Shown: positions 7,558-16,896, counted from the first letter of the stretch. The stretch is DNA of 64,000 bases from Erythrobacter sp. HL-111 (GCF_900105095.1 NZ_LT629743.1:1798001-1862000), one strand, 5' to 3'. Numbers and translations: made by a program. Notes: generated by a model from the sequence alone, not told the origin.

Positions 7558-9365
7558 GCCTTGCCCTTCTTCTTCGCGTCGCCGTCCGCGCCCGCGCTCT
7601 TCTTCGCCATCTCCGCCCTGTCCTTTTCCGCCTGCGCGCGCAGCTGGGGATGCCTGGAATAGAGATAGCTCTGCTGGGCCAGCGTAAGGATGTTCGAGGT
7701 CACCCAGTAGATCAGGAGGCCCGCGGCGAAGGGCGCCATCACGAACATCAGGATCCATGGCATGATGTTGAAGATCTGCTGCTGCATCGGGTCCATCGCG
7801 CTCGGGTTGAGCTTGAAGGTGAGCCACATCGTGATGCCGAGCAGGATCGCGAGCACGCCGATGCCGAGGAAGCCCGGCACCTCGTAGGGGAGCAGGCCGA
7901 ACAGGTTGAGGATCGTCCACGGATCAGGCGCGGAAAGGTCGCGGATCCAGAAATCGATGAAGGATTCGTGCCGCATCTCGATCGCGAGGATCAGCACCTT
8001 GTAGAGCGCGAAGAAGATCGGGATCTGGATGAGAAGCGGCAGGCACCCGGCGAGCGGGTTCACCTTCTCGTCCTTGTAGAGCTTCATGATCTCCTGCTGC
8101 TGCTTCTGCTTGTCGTCCTTGTAGCGTTCCTGGATCGCCTTCATCTTGGGCTGGACGGCCTTCATCTGGGCCATGCTCGCGAACTGTTTCTGCGCGATCG
8201 GGAACAGCAGGCCGCGGATGATCACGGTCAGCAGGATGATGGCGACGCCGAAATTGCCGGTGAGCGCATTGAGGTTCCGCAGCAGCCAGAGCAGCGGCTT
8301 CTCGATGATCTGGAACCAGCCCCAGGAGATCGCGAGGCCGAAATTCTCGATCCCGAGGCCTTCCTCGTAGGCATCGAGCAGCTTGCTCTCCTTCGCGCCG
8401 ACGAACAGGCGGGTCTCCTGCGCGAGCGTCTGGCCGGCCGGGACCGGCTGAGCGTCGTAGCGCAGCTCGGTGCTGAACAGGCCGTCGCCCAGCGAATAGA
8501 AGCCCGCACGATTGACCGCGCCTTCCCCGTCGCCGGGGATCAATGCGGACAGCCAGTAACGGTCGGTGAACCCGAGCCAGGCGGGCTGGCCGGGGGGCGT
8601 GTCGCGGCCGAGCTCGGCCAGTTCCTCGTAGTTATTGCCGTCGAACAGCGATCCCCCGAACACCCCGACCGGGCCGGAATGGACAAGGAATTCGTCGGCG
8701 GTCGCAGTCCGGCTGGTGCGCTTGAGCAGCGCGAAAGGCTGCACGATCGCGCCCGACGAGCCGCTGTTGGAAACGCTCTGGCGCGCCGTGAGCATGTAAT
8801 TGTCGTCGATCGAAAGCTCGATCCGGTAGGTCAGCCCGTCCGCCTCATGGGTGAGCGTGACCGGGGTTTCGGGCGTCAGCTGCTCCCCGTTCGCCTGCCA
8901 CAGCGTGTCGGCGGGAAGCTTGCCGTCGCCGGTGACGAAGCCGAGTTCGGCGAAATGCTGCACCTCGGTGCGATCGGGGGCGAAGAGGCGGACCGGGCCC
9001 GAATCCTTGTCCACGCTCTCGCGGTGGTCCTTGAGCACGATGTCGTCGATCCGCGCGCCGACGAGGTTGATCGAACCCGCCACGCGCGGCGCGTCGATCG
9101 CGACCCGCGTCCCGCTCTCGAGTGCGGAGGACAGGTCGACCGGCCCGCTCATCGCCGGGTCGCCGCGGCGCGCCGCGTCCGGTGCCGCGCTCGCCAGGTC
9201 GCCCGCCGCCGGGCCTTCGACCTTCGAGGCGACCGGGGCATCCGCCTCGGGCGAGACCGCCGCGCTGATCGAGGCTTCGGGATAGAAATAGCGCATGCCG
9301 TAATCCCAACCCACGATAAGCAGGAAGGAAAGCGCCGCGGCGATGACGAGATTGCGAGTGTCCAA
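7554..9365 (-). CDS. yidC: Membrane protein insertase YidC
   Basis: A 603-residue inner-membrane insertase and chaperone working alone or with SecYEG. It has the Gram-negative layout: an N-terminal signal-anchor (about residues 7-25), a large periplasmic beta domain (to about residue 330), then the conserved core of five transmembrane helices with the charged cytoplasmic loop containing PKMKAIQERYKDD. The lysine-rich tail (KKKGKA) contacts ribosomes in the family. It overlaps yihA by four bases and follows yidD. Confidence 0.97.
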   Translation of the reverse strand: MDTRNLVIAAALSFLLIVGWDYGMRYFYPEASISAAVSPEADAPVASKVEGPAAGDLASAAPDAARRGDPAMSGPVDLSSALESGTRVAIDAPRVAGSINLVGARIDDIVLKDHRESVDKDSGPVRLFAPDRTEVQHFAELGFVTGDGKLPADTLWQANGEQLTPETPVTLTHEADGLTYRIELSIDDNYMLTARQSVSNSGSSGAIVQPFALLKRTSRTATADEFLVHSGPVGVFGGSLFDGNNYEELAELGRDTPPGQPAWLGFTDRYWLSALIPGDGEGAVNRAGFYSLGDGLFSTELRYDAQPVPAGQTLAQETRLFVGAKESKLLDAYEEGLGIENFGLAISWGWFQIIEKPLLWLLRNLNALTGNFGVAIILLTVIIRGLLFPIAQKQFASMAQMKAVQPKMKAIQERYKDDKQKQQQEIMKLYKDEKVNPLAGCLPLLIQIPIFFALYKVLILAIEMRHESFIDFWIRDLSAPDPWTILNLFGLLPYEVPGFLGIGVLAILLGITMWLTFKLNPSAMDPMQQQIFNIMPWILMFVMAPFAAGLLIYWVTSNILTLAQQSYLYSRHPQLRAQAEKDRAEMAKKSAGADGDAKKKGKA

Positions 9366-9442
9366 GATAGTCGGTTTCCGAAGCTGGCGTCTTAGCGTGT
9401 GTTCTCGAAGTGCCGGGCGCGGAGCGGTCCCGGCGGGCTGCC

Positions 9443-9652
9443 TCAGGGGACCGGATCGTAGCCGTGGCCGCCCCAGGGGTGGCAGCGCATTAGCCGCTTA
9501 ATCGCCATCCATCCACCCTTGAGCGCGCCATGTCGCGACAGCGCCTCGATCGCGTATTCGCTGCAGGAAGGGGCGTAGCGGCAGGTCGGCGGAAGGAGGC
9601 GCGAGGGACCGATCTGCCACGCCCGGGCGATGAGGATGAGCGCGTGTTTCAT
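9443..9652 (-). CDS. yidD: Membrane protein insertion efficiency factor YidD
   Basis: A 69-residue peripheral membrane protein that assists YidC. The start [13 protein letters not shown] fits the family. It has the amphipathic N-terminal helix, the Cys-containing block [11 protein letters not shown], and the closing [14 protein letters not shown] longer in-frame reading (from 9844) is GC-rich readthrough of the rnpA tail. Position between rnpA and yidC is the conserved one. Confidence 0.95.
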   Translation of the reverse strand: MKHALILIARAWQIGPSRLLPPTCRYAPSCSEYAIEALSRHGALKGGWMAIKRLMRCHPWGGHGYDPVP

Positions 9653-9722
9653 GGGTCGGGGCTCCGGGGGCTTCGCGCGCGAACCTAGACCGGGTGGCCG
9701 GCGCCGTCCATGCCGGCGCGCC

Positions 9723-10118
9723 TCACCGCCGGCCTGCGCGGCGCGGGCCGCGGCGCGGGCGGCGCCCCCGGCCCGGATCGCTCCGGCCCGATCGCGCCCG
9801 TTCCAGCGCCCCGACCAGTTCGGCGCGCATGACCTCGAAATCACGCTCCACCCCGCCGCTGCGCCCGATGAGGACGTGGTCGTGATCGGGCAGGCCGTGT
9901 TCGGGCAGCACCGCGCGGACGAGTTCGCGAAAGCGCCGTTTCATCCGGTTGCGAACGACCGCGTTGCCGATCTTCCTGGTGACGGTGATGCCGTAGCGCA
10001 TCCCCTGCCCCCCATTGGGCCTGGTCAGGAGGACGAAGCCCGCCTTGGCGTTGCGGGCGCCCCGGTTGGCGGCAAGGAAATCGGCGCGGCGGGTGAGGAC
10101 GGAAATCACGCGTGTCAC
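9723..10118 (-). CDS. rnpA: Ribonuclease P protein component
   Basis: Protein subunit of RNase P, which matures the 5' ends of tRNAs together with the M1-type RNA. The 131-residue protein shows the RNA-binding signature [11 protein letters not shown] and the N-terminal beta-sheet phrase [13 protein letters not shown]. The start is GTG at 10118, with a second in-frame GTG three codons later. The C-terminus carries an extra Arg/Gly/Pro-rich tail of about 25 residues that is beyond the usual fold and may simply reflect high GC. It follows rpmH after a 117-bp spacer with two hairpins. Confidence 0.93.
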   Translation of the reverse strand: MTRVISVLTRRADFLAANRGARNAKAGFVLLTRPNGGQGMRYGITVTRKIGNAVVRNRMKRRFRELVRAVLPEHGLPDHDHVLIGRSGGVERDFEVMRAELVGALERARSGRSDPGRGRRPRRGPRRAGRR

Positions 10119-10129
10119 CGTAAGACAAA

Positions 10130-10150
10130 CGGGCTCCCGAAGGGAGCCCG
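10130..10150 (-). terminator. Hairpin between rpmH and rnpA
   Basis: A perfect 9-bp stem (CGGGCTCCC/GGGAGCCCG) with a GAA loop lies just upstream of the rnpA start. On the minus strand it is followed by a short T-containing run (GTTTGTCTT). It could act as a partial terminator that lowers rnpA output relative to rpmH, or as an RNA-stabilising stem. Confidence 0.45.
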
Positions 10151-10213
10151 CAAGGGCGACTGCCCGCCGCGGCTCATGCCGCGAAAGCCAGGCGAGCCGG
10201 ATGGCCCGCGCCC

Positions 10214-10229
10214 GGCGCCCGAGGGCGCC
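10214..10229 (-). repeat. Short inverted repeat just downstream of rpmH
   Basis: GGCGCCC and GGGCGCC separated by two bases, six bases after the rpmH stop. The loop is too tight as drawn, but with one or two pairs opened it forms a stable RNA stem. No T-run follows, so a true terminator is uncertain. Confidence 0.3.
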
Positions 10230-10235
10230 AGAAAA

Positions 10236-10370
10236 TTACGCCGAAAGCTTCTTGCGGCCGCGGCGGCGACGCAGGCGCAGGACCTTGCGGCCGCCGGGGG
10301 TCGCCTTGCGCGCGAAGAAGCCGTGGCGGCGCTTGCGCACGAGATTGCTGGGCTGGAAAGTCCGCTTCAT
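10236..10370 (-). CDS. rpmH: 50S ribosomal protein L34
   Basis: A 44-residue, extremely basic ribosomal protein beginning [18 protein letters not shown] and ending [10 protein letters not shown], unmistakable for L34. It is first in the minus-strand rpmH-rnpA-yidD-yidC-yihA block and has a good promoter upstream (10491-10519). Confidence 0.98.
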   Translation of the reverse strand: MKRTFQPSNLVRKRRHGFFARKATPGGRKVLRLRRRRGRKKLSA

Positions 10371-10490
10371 GTCGTCCTCGATATCCTGGCGGACCCGGCG
10401 GGGTGGAACCCATTCCCGCACGAGCCCGGTAATGTGGGAGGTCGCTGCGAAAGAAACACGCAGAGCCTCGCGATTGAATGCAGGCGCGCG

Positions 10491-10519
10491 CAAATAGGCT
10501 CGCAGCCCGTGCGAGTCAA
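10491..10519 (-). promoter_or_regulatory. Predicted sigma70-type promoter of rpmH
   Basis: On the minus strand a -35 box TTGACT (10514-10519) and a -10 box TATTTG (10491-10496) are separated by exactly 17 bp. This leaves a leader of about 110 nt before rpmH. The -35 box lies directly beside the stop codon of the upstream gene. Confidence 0.65.
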
Positions 10520-10521
10520 GC

Positions 10522-11682
10522 TCAGCTGTCGCGCAAGACGATCCGGGACCAGGCGATGGCGGGCGGCGATACCGGGGCAACGCGGATCACGTCGCCATAG
10601 GCAATGACCGGCAAGGCATCGAGCGGTTCTGCCAGCAATTCCACCGACGCATCGAGCAGGGGAGACAGCGCGCGGGCTCCGTCCTGCAGGGCCAGCACCG
10701 GCTGTTCGCGCAGCAGGCGGCGCGCCGGATTGCGCGGCGCGAGGTCCGGCGATGCGGGGTCGATCCATTGCCGCATTTCGTCCGAACGCAGCCACAGCGC
10801 GCTGTGGTGCGGGACCGAATTGGTCATGTCGTAAAAGGCGCGCGCGCGCCGGGCGCTCATCCCCATCTCCATGTAATAGTCGAGATACATGCGATGTTCG
10901 GGCGCGCCGGGGGCGAAATCGTGCGCCTCCCGGCCGTGCGTGTCGAGCCAGCTGTGCACGGCGAATCGCGCGCCCCGGTCGATCGAGCGGGTCTCTCCCG
11001 CGAGGAAGAGCTCGACCGCGCCCGATCGCACCGATCCGCCGGTGGGCACGTGGGTATGGAGCCCGGCTTCCCGGATACGGCGCCCGAGCGCCAGGTTGGC
11101 GATGTCGTTGCTGGTGCCCGGCGCTTCCACCAGCTCGATCACCTGCAGCCCGGGAAAGTCGCGCAGCATGGCGTCGAACTGGCCGGGCGTGCGCGCATCG
11201 GTCGCGCCGACGAGCGCGGCCCGGTTCCTTCCGCGCACCTCGAACGGGCCGTAACGCAGGACAGCAGGACCACGCCGTCCCGATACCTGGTGGCCCGCCG
11301 CTTTGTGGACGTCAGTCGAAAGATCGATCGGTCCGGCAAGGCGCGCGAAGGCCCCGCCCCGGATTTCGAGCCGCGTGCTCGACGCCGTCGGCCGGAAATT
11401 TTCGGACCCGTTGTCGGCCGGTGTCTGCGTGTCCTCGACCTTGACCCAGCGCCGCGCGGCCGGGTCCCATTCCTCGACCCAGCGGTGCACCGAGACGACG
11501 ACCGGGCCGTGGTCTGCGCGCGCGCCCTGCGCTCGCGCTTCCCCCGCCGGCAGGACCATGGCCACAAGCGCCGCGAGCGCCAGGGCAAGGCCTTTCGACG
11601 CCCAGGAGACGACATCGAAGCTTCGGATATTTGCCTTAGTATCGGATACGCTTGTTCCGACTGGATTTACGAATGGCAACAC
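10522..11682 (-). CDS. Secreted protein with ClpP/crotonase-like fold (COG3904-like)
   Basis: A 386-residue exported protein: signal-like hydrophobic stretch ending PAGEARAQ near residue 50, then an extracytoplasmic domain. The region around residues 200-240 ([18 protein letters not shown], then [16 protein letters not shown]) resembles periplasmic ClpP-fold proteins of the COG3904 kind, where a Ser near the start of a helix is the nucleophile; here a Ser is kept in VRSGAV. A His in FAVHSW follows. The family link is from memory of motif layout, not a search, and the fold could also be annotated as alpha/beta hydrolase-like. The start at 11682 is uncertain; the 5' end is AT-richer than the rest. 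Confidence 0.5.
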   Translation of the reverse strand: MLPFVNPVGTSVSDTKANIRSFDVVSWASKGLALALAALVAMVLPAGEARAQGARADHGPVVVSVHRWVEEWDPAARRWVKVEDTQTPADNGSENFRPTASSTRLEIRGGAFARLAGPIDLSTDVHKAAGHQVSGRRGPAVLRYGPFEVRGRNRAALVGATDARTPGQFDAMLRDFPGLQVIELVEAPGTSNDIANLALGRRIREAGLHTHVPTGGSVRSGAVELFLAGETRSIDRGARFAVHSWLDTHGREAHDFAPGAPEHRMYLDYYMEMGMSARRARAFYDMTNSVPHHSALWLRSDEMRQWIDPASPDLAPRNPARRLLREQPVLALQDGARALSPLLDASVELLAEPLDALPVIAYGDVIRVAPVSPPAIAWSRIVLRDS

Positions 11683-11942
11683 GAAATCTGCCCCTCGAGA
11701 TTATGGGCCCCCGAATTAGCATCATTCGATTATATTCTCTTAATAGAGACCGGCTTATTCGGTTCCGCAACTGGGCGCATGAACCGATCGTTCCGGAGAG
11801 TGCATATCGATTCTTGTTATTATTTTCCGAGATCGTGAATAGTCTGCCAACCAACTAACGCCAGCCAAACTAACTCGACAACCATCACCGAAGCCTGCAC
11901 AATCATGATTAACGGGTGAATCCGATCGGGGAGGGGGTTTGC
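11683..11942. other. AT-rich intergenic stretch
   Basis: About 260 bp between two divergent genes with markedly lower GC than its surroundings. Short open frames exist on both strands (for example 11652-11858 plus, 11636-11854 minus), but neither has a recognisable protein or a ribosome site I trust. It presumably holds the two divergent promoters and may be a remnant of acquired DNA. Confidence 0.5.
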
Positions 11943-13439
11943 GTGGTCGCACTGGTTCGGACCGTCGCCTATCTCGGGCTTGAGGCGCGCGCGGTCGAAG
12001 TCCAATGCCAGGTCGCCTCGGGCCTGCCGCGATTCGCGATTGTCGGGCTGGCCGACAAGGCCGTGAGCGAGAGCCGCGAACGGGTGCAGGCGGCGCTGTC
12101 GGCCATGGGCCTGTCGCTCCCGCCGAAACGGATCACGATCAACCTCTCCCCCGCGGACCTGCCCAAGGACGGATCGCATTACGACCTCCCGATCGCGCTC
12201 GCCCTGCTGGCCGCGATGGGGGTGACCGATGCCGAGCAGCTGGGCGACTGGATCGCGGTGGGCGAACTCGCCCTCGACGGGCGGATCGTTGCTAGCCCCG
12301 GCGTCCTCGTCGCCGCGCTCCATGCGAGCGAGGCGGAAGCGGGTCTCATCTGTCCGGCCGAGCAAGGCCCCGAGGCGCGCTGGGCGAGCGGCATCCCGGT
12401 GCTGGCGCCCAGGGACCTCCCCAGCCTGCTCGCCCATCTCAAGGGCTCGCTGGTCCTCCCCGAACCCGAACGCGGCACCATCGTCGAGGCCCCGCCCGCG
12501 CCCGATCTCGCGCAGGTGAAGGGACAGGAAACCGCCAAGCGCGCGCTCGAGATCGCGGCCGCCGGGGGGCACAACCTGCTGATGGTCGGCCCGCCCGGAT
12601 CCGGCAAGAGCCTGCTGGCGAGCTGCCTGCCCGGCATCCTGCCCGAACTCACCCCGGCCGAGGCGCTCGAGGTGTCGATGGTGCAGTCGGTCGCGGGCGC
12701 GCTCGAGGCCGGGAGGATCAGCCGCGCCCGCCCGTTCCGCGCGCCGCACCATTCGGCGAGCATGGCGGCGCTGACGGGCGGGGGGCTCAAGGTGCGCCCG
12801 GGCGAGGTCAGCCTTGCCCATCTTGGCGTGCTTTTCCTCGACGAACTGCCCGAATTCCAGCGCCCGGTGCTCGATTCGCTGCGCCAGCCGCTCGAGACAG
12901 GCCAGGTCGATGTCGCGCGCGCCAATGCCCATGTCACCTTCCCCGCGCGGGTGCAGCTGATCGCGGCGATGAACCCGTGCCGCTGCGGCCATGCGGGCGA
13001 GCAGGGGCACGCCTGCGCGCGGGGCCCGCGCTGCGCGAGCGAATACCAGGCGCGCCTTTCCGGCCCGCTGCTCGACCGGATCGACCTCCACGTGCACGTC
13101 GCCGCCGTCTCCGCGATGGACCTCGCCCTGCCCCCGCCCGCCGAAGGCAGCGCCGCGGTCGCCGCCCGGGTCGCCGCCGCGCGCGAGCTGCAGAAGGCGC
13201 GCGGCGTGCGCTCCAATGCCGAACTCGAAGGGGACAGGCTGGAACGCTTCGCCTCCCCGGACGAAGCTGGCCGGGCGCTGCTGGTGCAGGCGGCGGAAAA
13301 GCTGCGCCTGTCCGCGCGCGGCTACACCAGGATGCTGCGCGTCGCGCGCACCGTCGCCGATCTGGCGGGCAGCGAGGGCGTCGGGAGGGTGCACATCGCG
13401 GAGGCTTTGAGCTATCGCCAGTTCATCGGCACCAGATAG
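11943..13439 (+). CDS. comM: YifB/ComM family Mg-chelatase-like AAA+ ATPase
   Basis: A 498-residue protein with an N-terminal Lon-protease-like (ChlI) domain (about residues 1-170, including SRERVQAAL and LSPADLPKDG), then an AAA+ ATPase with Walker A GPPGSGKS and Walker B LFLDELPEF, the sensor/zinc-like segment MNPCRCG, and a C-terminal helical domain. ComM helicases drive branch migration during integration of transformed DNA. The GTG start at 11943 gives the family N-terminus (VALVRTVAYLGLEA) and follows GGGGAGGGGG; an earlier in-frame GTG at 11916 lacks a site. Confidence 0.9.
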   Translation: MVALVRTVAYLGLEARAVEVQCQVASGLPRFAIVGLADKAVSESRERVQAALSAMGLSLPPKRITINLSPADLPKDGSHYDLPIALALLAAMGVTDAEQLGDWIAVGELALDGRIVASPGVLVAALHASEAEAGLICPAEQGPEARWASGIPVLAPRDLPSLLAHLKGSLVLPEPERGTIVEAPPAPDLAQVKGQETAKRALEIAAAGGHNLLMVGPPGSGKSLLASCLPGILPELTPAEALEVSMVQSVAGALEAGRISRARPFRAPHHSASMAALTGGGLKVRPGEVSLAHLGVLFLDELPEFQRPVLDSLRQPLETGQVDVARANAHVTFPARVQLIAAMNPCRCGHAGEQGHACARGPRCASEYQARLSGPLLDRIDLHVHVAAVSAMDLALPPPAEGSAAVAARVAAARELQKARGVRSNAELEGDRLERFASPDEAGRALLVQAAEKLRLSARGYTRMLRVARTVADLAGSEGVGRVHIAEALSYRQFIGTR

Positions 13440-13499
13440 CACCGGACCCCTTTTATCGCCTTCGACCCCGCCTGGCTGATCCAGATCGCCGCCGCGCTG

Positions 13500-14165
13500 A
13501 TGCTCTTCGCGTTCTTCATCCGCGACGAGCTGCCGCTGCGCTCGCTCATCATCGTCTCGACGGTGATCTACATCGCCTATTACTACTTCGCGCTAGACCC
13601 GCCGCTGTGGGACGCGATCGTCACCAGCGTGCTGATGATCCTCGCCAATTGCTACGTGCTCGCACAAGTGCTGCTCGAACGGACGACCTTCCGCCTGTCG
13701 CCCGACGCAAAGCGCCTGTTCGACGCCTTCGAAACGCTCACCCCGGGCCAGTTCCGGCGCATCCTCAAGCTCGCGCAGTGGCGCGTGGCAGAGGATCCCG
13801 ACGGCACCGTCCTCACCCGCGAGGCGGAGCCTTCGGGTGCGCTGTTCTACGTGTTCGAGGGGATCATCTCGGTCCAGAAGGGCGAGCGCCTGTTCCGACT
13901 GCCGCAGGACAACTTCGTGGGCGAGATCGCTTTCGTGCTCAAGCGCAAGACCACCGCCACCACGGTCGCGCCGCCGGGGGTGCGTTATGTCGAATGGGAT
14001 GCCGATGCCCTGCGGCGGCTGGGGCGGCGCCATCCCAATCTCGGCAATGCGCTCAACGCGCTGCTCACCCGCGATCTCGCGCGCAAGCTGACCGCGAGCT
14101 ACCGCCCCGAAGACGCGCTGCCGCCGACGCGCGAAACGGTGGAACTGCTCGAAGCGGCGGAATGA
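13500..14165 (+). CDS. Membrane protein with cyclic-nucleotide-binding-like domain (Popeye-like)
   Basis: A protein of at least 221 residues: two or three N-terminal membrane helices (residues 1-60), then a cupin-like cyclic nucleotide-binding/effector domain (GALFYVFEGIISVQKGERL, then NFVGEIAF). The layout matches bacterial relatives of Popeye-domain proteins, so a role in sensing a nucleotide at the membrane is plausible. The first ATG is at 13500, but the same frame is open and coding-like from 13440 (PFIAFDPAWLIQIAAAL would complete the first helix) and contains no ATG, GTG or TTG. The true start is therefore unclear. Confidence 0.7.
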   Translation: MLFAFFIRDELPLRSLIIVSTVIYIAYYYFALDPPLWDAIVTSVLMILANCYVLAQVLLERTTFRLSPDAKRLFDAFETLTPGQFRRILKLAQWRVAEDPDGTVLTREAEPSGALFYVFEGIISVQKGERLFRLPQDNFVGEIAFVLKRKTTATTVAPPGVRYVEWDADALRRLGRRHPNLGNALNALLTRDLARKLTASYRPEDALPPTRETVELLEAAE

Positions 14166-14265
14166 GAAAGCGCCCCGGCCGCGCGGCGAGAAAGATCGGT
14201 CCTGCAAGGCCCGGCCATTGCTGCTAGCAAGCCGCACGCACGCACCCTCCCCGCACGAGCCGAGC

Positions 14266-15111
14266 TTGTCCGACGTCACCCTCCCCTCTGCCGATCGCTC
14301 CCGATCCTTTACCGCTGCCGGGGCCGCGGACGACGGCGCACTGCGCCGCCGGATCGCGGGGATCGCGGCGACGGTGCTGGCGGAACTGGTCGTCATCGCG
14401 CTGCTCCTCACGCTCGGGTGGAACGTCGTCGAGGGGGACGGCGATTCGCCCGCTCCCGTGACCTTCGAGGCGCGCAACCTGCCGGCGGAGACGCCTTCGG
14501 AAGAAGAGGAGCAGGCCCAGCCCGAAGCCGCCGAAAGCGAGGCCGAGCCGGTTCCCCGCCCGCCCGAACCGGAACGCGCGGAAGAGCCGCCGCTCGAACC
14601 GCCCGAGCTCGCCCTCCCGCCGGCGCTGGAGCTGCCCCTGCCCCGGCCCGTTGCCCCGCAGCCCGCACCCGCACCCGCCCCGCCCCCGGCCGAGCCGCGG
14701 CCGAAGCGTTCGCCCCCGAAGGCGGTGATCCGGTCCGACCGCGCCTATGGCCCGGTCGATTCCGGCCCGCCCGGGGCAGCGAACGACAGTGAACGGGTGG
14801 GCACCGCGCCCAATGGCGAGCCGATGTATGCCGCGCGCTGGTATCGCGAACCGACGCGGCAGGACCTCGCCGGCTATCTCTCGACCGCATCGGGGCCGGG
14901 GGCCGCGCTGATCGCGTGCCGGACGGTGCCCGATTTCCGGGTCGAGGACTGCGAGCTTCTGGCCGAAACCCCGCGCGGTTCGCAGATCGGGCGAGCGGTG
15001 CTGGCGGCCGCGTGGCAGTTTCGCGTGCGCCCGGCGATCATCGGCGGGCGTTCGCAGGTCGGGTCCTGGGTGCGTATCCGGATCGACTACCGCCAGGCCG
15101 TCGCGCGGTGA
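14266..15111 (+). CDS. TonB-like membrane-anchored proline-rich protein
   Basis: One N-terminal transmembrane helix (AATVLAELVVIALLLTLGW), then a long Pro/Glu-rich periplasmic linker (about residues 55-140), then a compact C-terminal domain ending with a beta-strand-rich segment (VLAAAWQFRVRP, SWVRIRIDYR). This is the architecture of TonB or related energy-transducing proteins that span the periplasm. No typical ExbB/ExbD genes are adjacent. The start is ambiguous: TTG at 14266 is chosen because it precedes the helix closely; another TTG at 14218 is in frame. It converges on recQ with three bases between stops. Confidence 0.65.
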   Translation: MSDVTLPSADRSRSFTAAGAADDGALRRRIAGIAATVLAELVVIALLLTLGWNVVEGDGDSPAPVTFEARNLPAETPSEEEEQAQPEAAESEAEPVPRPPEPERAEEPPLEPPELALPPALELPLPRPVAPQPAPAPAPPPAEPRPKRSPPKAVIRSDRAYGPVDSGPPGAANDSERVGTAPNGEPMYAARWYREPTRQDLAGYLSTASGPGAALIACRTVPDFRVEDCELLAETPRGSQIGRAVLAAAWQFRVRPAIIGGRSQVGSWVRIRIDYRQAVAR

Positions 15112-15114
15112 GGA

Positions 15115-16896
15115 TCAGGCCCGGAAGGAATCGCGGATCACGGCGATGAAATCCGCGCCGTAGGTTTCGAGCTTCGTCGCCCCGACGCCCTGCAATTCGC
15201 CCAGTTCGCGCAGCGTTTCGGGCCGTTCGCGCGCCATGTCGCGCAGCACGCTGTCGTGGAAGATGACATAGGCCGGAACGCCGCGTTCGCTCGCCAGCGC
15301 CTTGCGCTTGGCCCGCAGCGCGTCGAACAGCGGGTCGCCGACCGGGTTCGCCGCCTGCGTGCGCGCCCTGCTCCGCTTCTTCGCGGGCGGCTCGGCGATG
15401 GTGACCGGGCGCTCGCCCTTCAGCACGGGGCGCGCCGCCGGGCCGAGGGCGAGGCCGCCGTGATCGGTCGTGGTCAGCATCCCGTGCGCGGTGAGGCTGC
15501 GCACCAGCGGGCGCAGCAGCGGCGCCTCCTCCTCGCCGACGATGCCGAACACCGACAGCCGATCATGCTCGCGGCTGGTCACGCGCTCGTCCGCGCGGCC
15601 GAGCAGCACCTTCTCGATATGGCCCATGCCGAAGCTCTGCCCGGTGCGATAGACCGCCGAGAGCAGCTTGCGGGCAAGCTCGGTCGCATCGACCAGCCTC
15701 GGCGGGTTTTCGCAATTGTCGCAATTGCCGCAGGATGCGGGCGGATCCTCGCCGAAATGGCGCAGCAGGATGGCGCGGCGGCAACCCGGCGTCTCGACGA
15801 GACCGGCAAGCGCGTCCAATCGCGCGCGTTCGCCGGGGAGGCGGTGCTCCTCGACCTCGGACAGGCGCTGGCGCGCGCGGGCGAAGTCATTCGGGCTCCA
15901 GAACAGGGCGGCTTCGGCCGGATCCCCGTCGCGCCCGGCGCGGCCCGTTTCCTGGTAATAGGCCTCGATCGACTTGGGCAGCCCGGCGTGGACGACGAAC
16001 CGCACGTCGGGCTTGTCGATCCCCATGCCGAAGGCGATGGTCGCGACCATCACCATGTCCTCGGAGGCCACGAATTCGGCCTGCACCGCGCTGCGCCGTT
16101 CGGGGGGAAGGCCGGCGTGATAGAAACCGGTCGGCCGCCCGGTCCGCGCGATCTGCTCGGCCAGCCGCTCGGTCGCGGCGCGGCTGTTCGCATAGACGAT
16201 CCCCGCCCCGCTCGTGCGCCTGACGAAATCGGCGACCTGTTGGCCCGCATTGGCGCGCGGGCCGATGGCATAGCGGATGTTCGGCCGGTCGAATCCGGCG
16301 ACGACGAGCCCGTCGTCGGGAATGCCGAGCTGGCGCAGGACGTCGGCGCGCGTCACCTCGTCCGCGGTCGCGGTCAGCGCAAGGCGCGGGACATCGGCGA
16401 AACGGTCGAGCAGGGGGCGCAGCATCCGGTAGTCGGGCCGGAAATCGTGCCCCCATTCCGACACGCAATGCGCCTCGTCGATCGCGAAGAGCGACAGCTT
16501 CGCCTGCGCCAGCAGCGCCTCGAACCCAGGCGTGGTCGCCCGTTCCGGGGCGACGTAGAGAAGGTCCAGTTCGCCCGCTTTCAGCGCCGCGGCGGTGGCG
16601 GCATTGTCGGCATCGGCCGAGGTCATCGAGGCGGCGCGGATGCCGAGCGCGTCGGCCGCGCGAATCTGGTCGTGCATCAGCGCGATCAGCGGGGAGATGA
16701 CGATCGCCGTCCCGTCGAGCGCGAGCGCGGGCAGTTGGTAGCACAGCGACTTGCCCGCGCCCGTCGGCATCAGCGCGAGCGTCGGCAGCCCCGCGAGCAC
16801 GCGGGTGACCACCGCCTCCTGCTGTCCGCGAAAGCCGGAAAAGCCGAAGGTGCGGCGCAGGATGTAATGCACGTCCGCCGTGGCGACCCGGCTCAT
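15115..16896 (-). CDS. recQ: ATP-dependent DNA helicase RecQ
   Basis: A 593-residue 3'-5' helicase for recombination and replication repair. Visible parts are helicase domain 1 with Walker A MPTGAGKSLCYQLPAL (Lys49), the IDEAHCVSEWGHDFRPDYR block, domain 2 motifs (FGMGIDKPDVRFVVH, YYQETGRAGRDG), the RecQ zinc-binding cysteines (CRRAILLRHF, then CGNCDNC), the winged-helix RQC region and a C-terminal HRDC domain. Length is normal and all domains are intact. Confidence 0.96.
   Translation of the reverse strand: MSRVATADVHYILRRTFGFSGFRGQQEAVVTRVLAGLPTLALMPTGAGKSLCYQLPALALDGTAIVISPLIALMHDQIRAADALGIRAASMTSADADNAATAAALKAGELDLLYVAPERATTPGFEALLAQAKLSLFAIDEAHCVSEWGHDFRPDYRMLRPLLDRFADVPRLALTATADEVTRADVLRQLGIPDDGLVVAGFDRPNIRYAIGPRANAGQQVADFVRRTSGAGIVYANSRAATERLAEQIARTGRPTGFYHAGLPPERRSAVQAEFVASEDMVMVATIAFGMGIDKPDVRFVVHAGLPKSIEAYYQETGRAGRDGDPAEAALFWSPNDFARARQRLSEVEEHRLPGERARLDALAGLVETPGCRRAILLRHFGEDPPASCGNCDNCENPPRLVDATELARKLLSAVYRTGQSFGMGHIEKVLLGRADERVTSREHDRLSVFGIVGEEEAPLLRPLVRSLTAHGMLTTTDHGGLALGPAARPVLKGERPVTIAEPPAKKRSRARTQAANPVGDPLFDALRAKRKALASERGVPAYVIFHDSVLRDMARERPETLRELGELQGVGATKLETYGADFIAVIRDSFRA

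Noticed and set aside
11652..11858. A 68-codon plus-strand frame in the AT-rich stretch
   Set aside because: It starts inside the 5' end of the opposite-strand gene, has no clear ribosome site and no recognisable family; kept only as a note in the intergenic entry.
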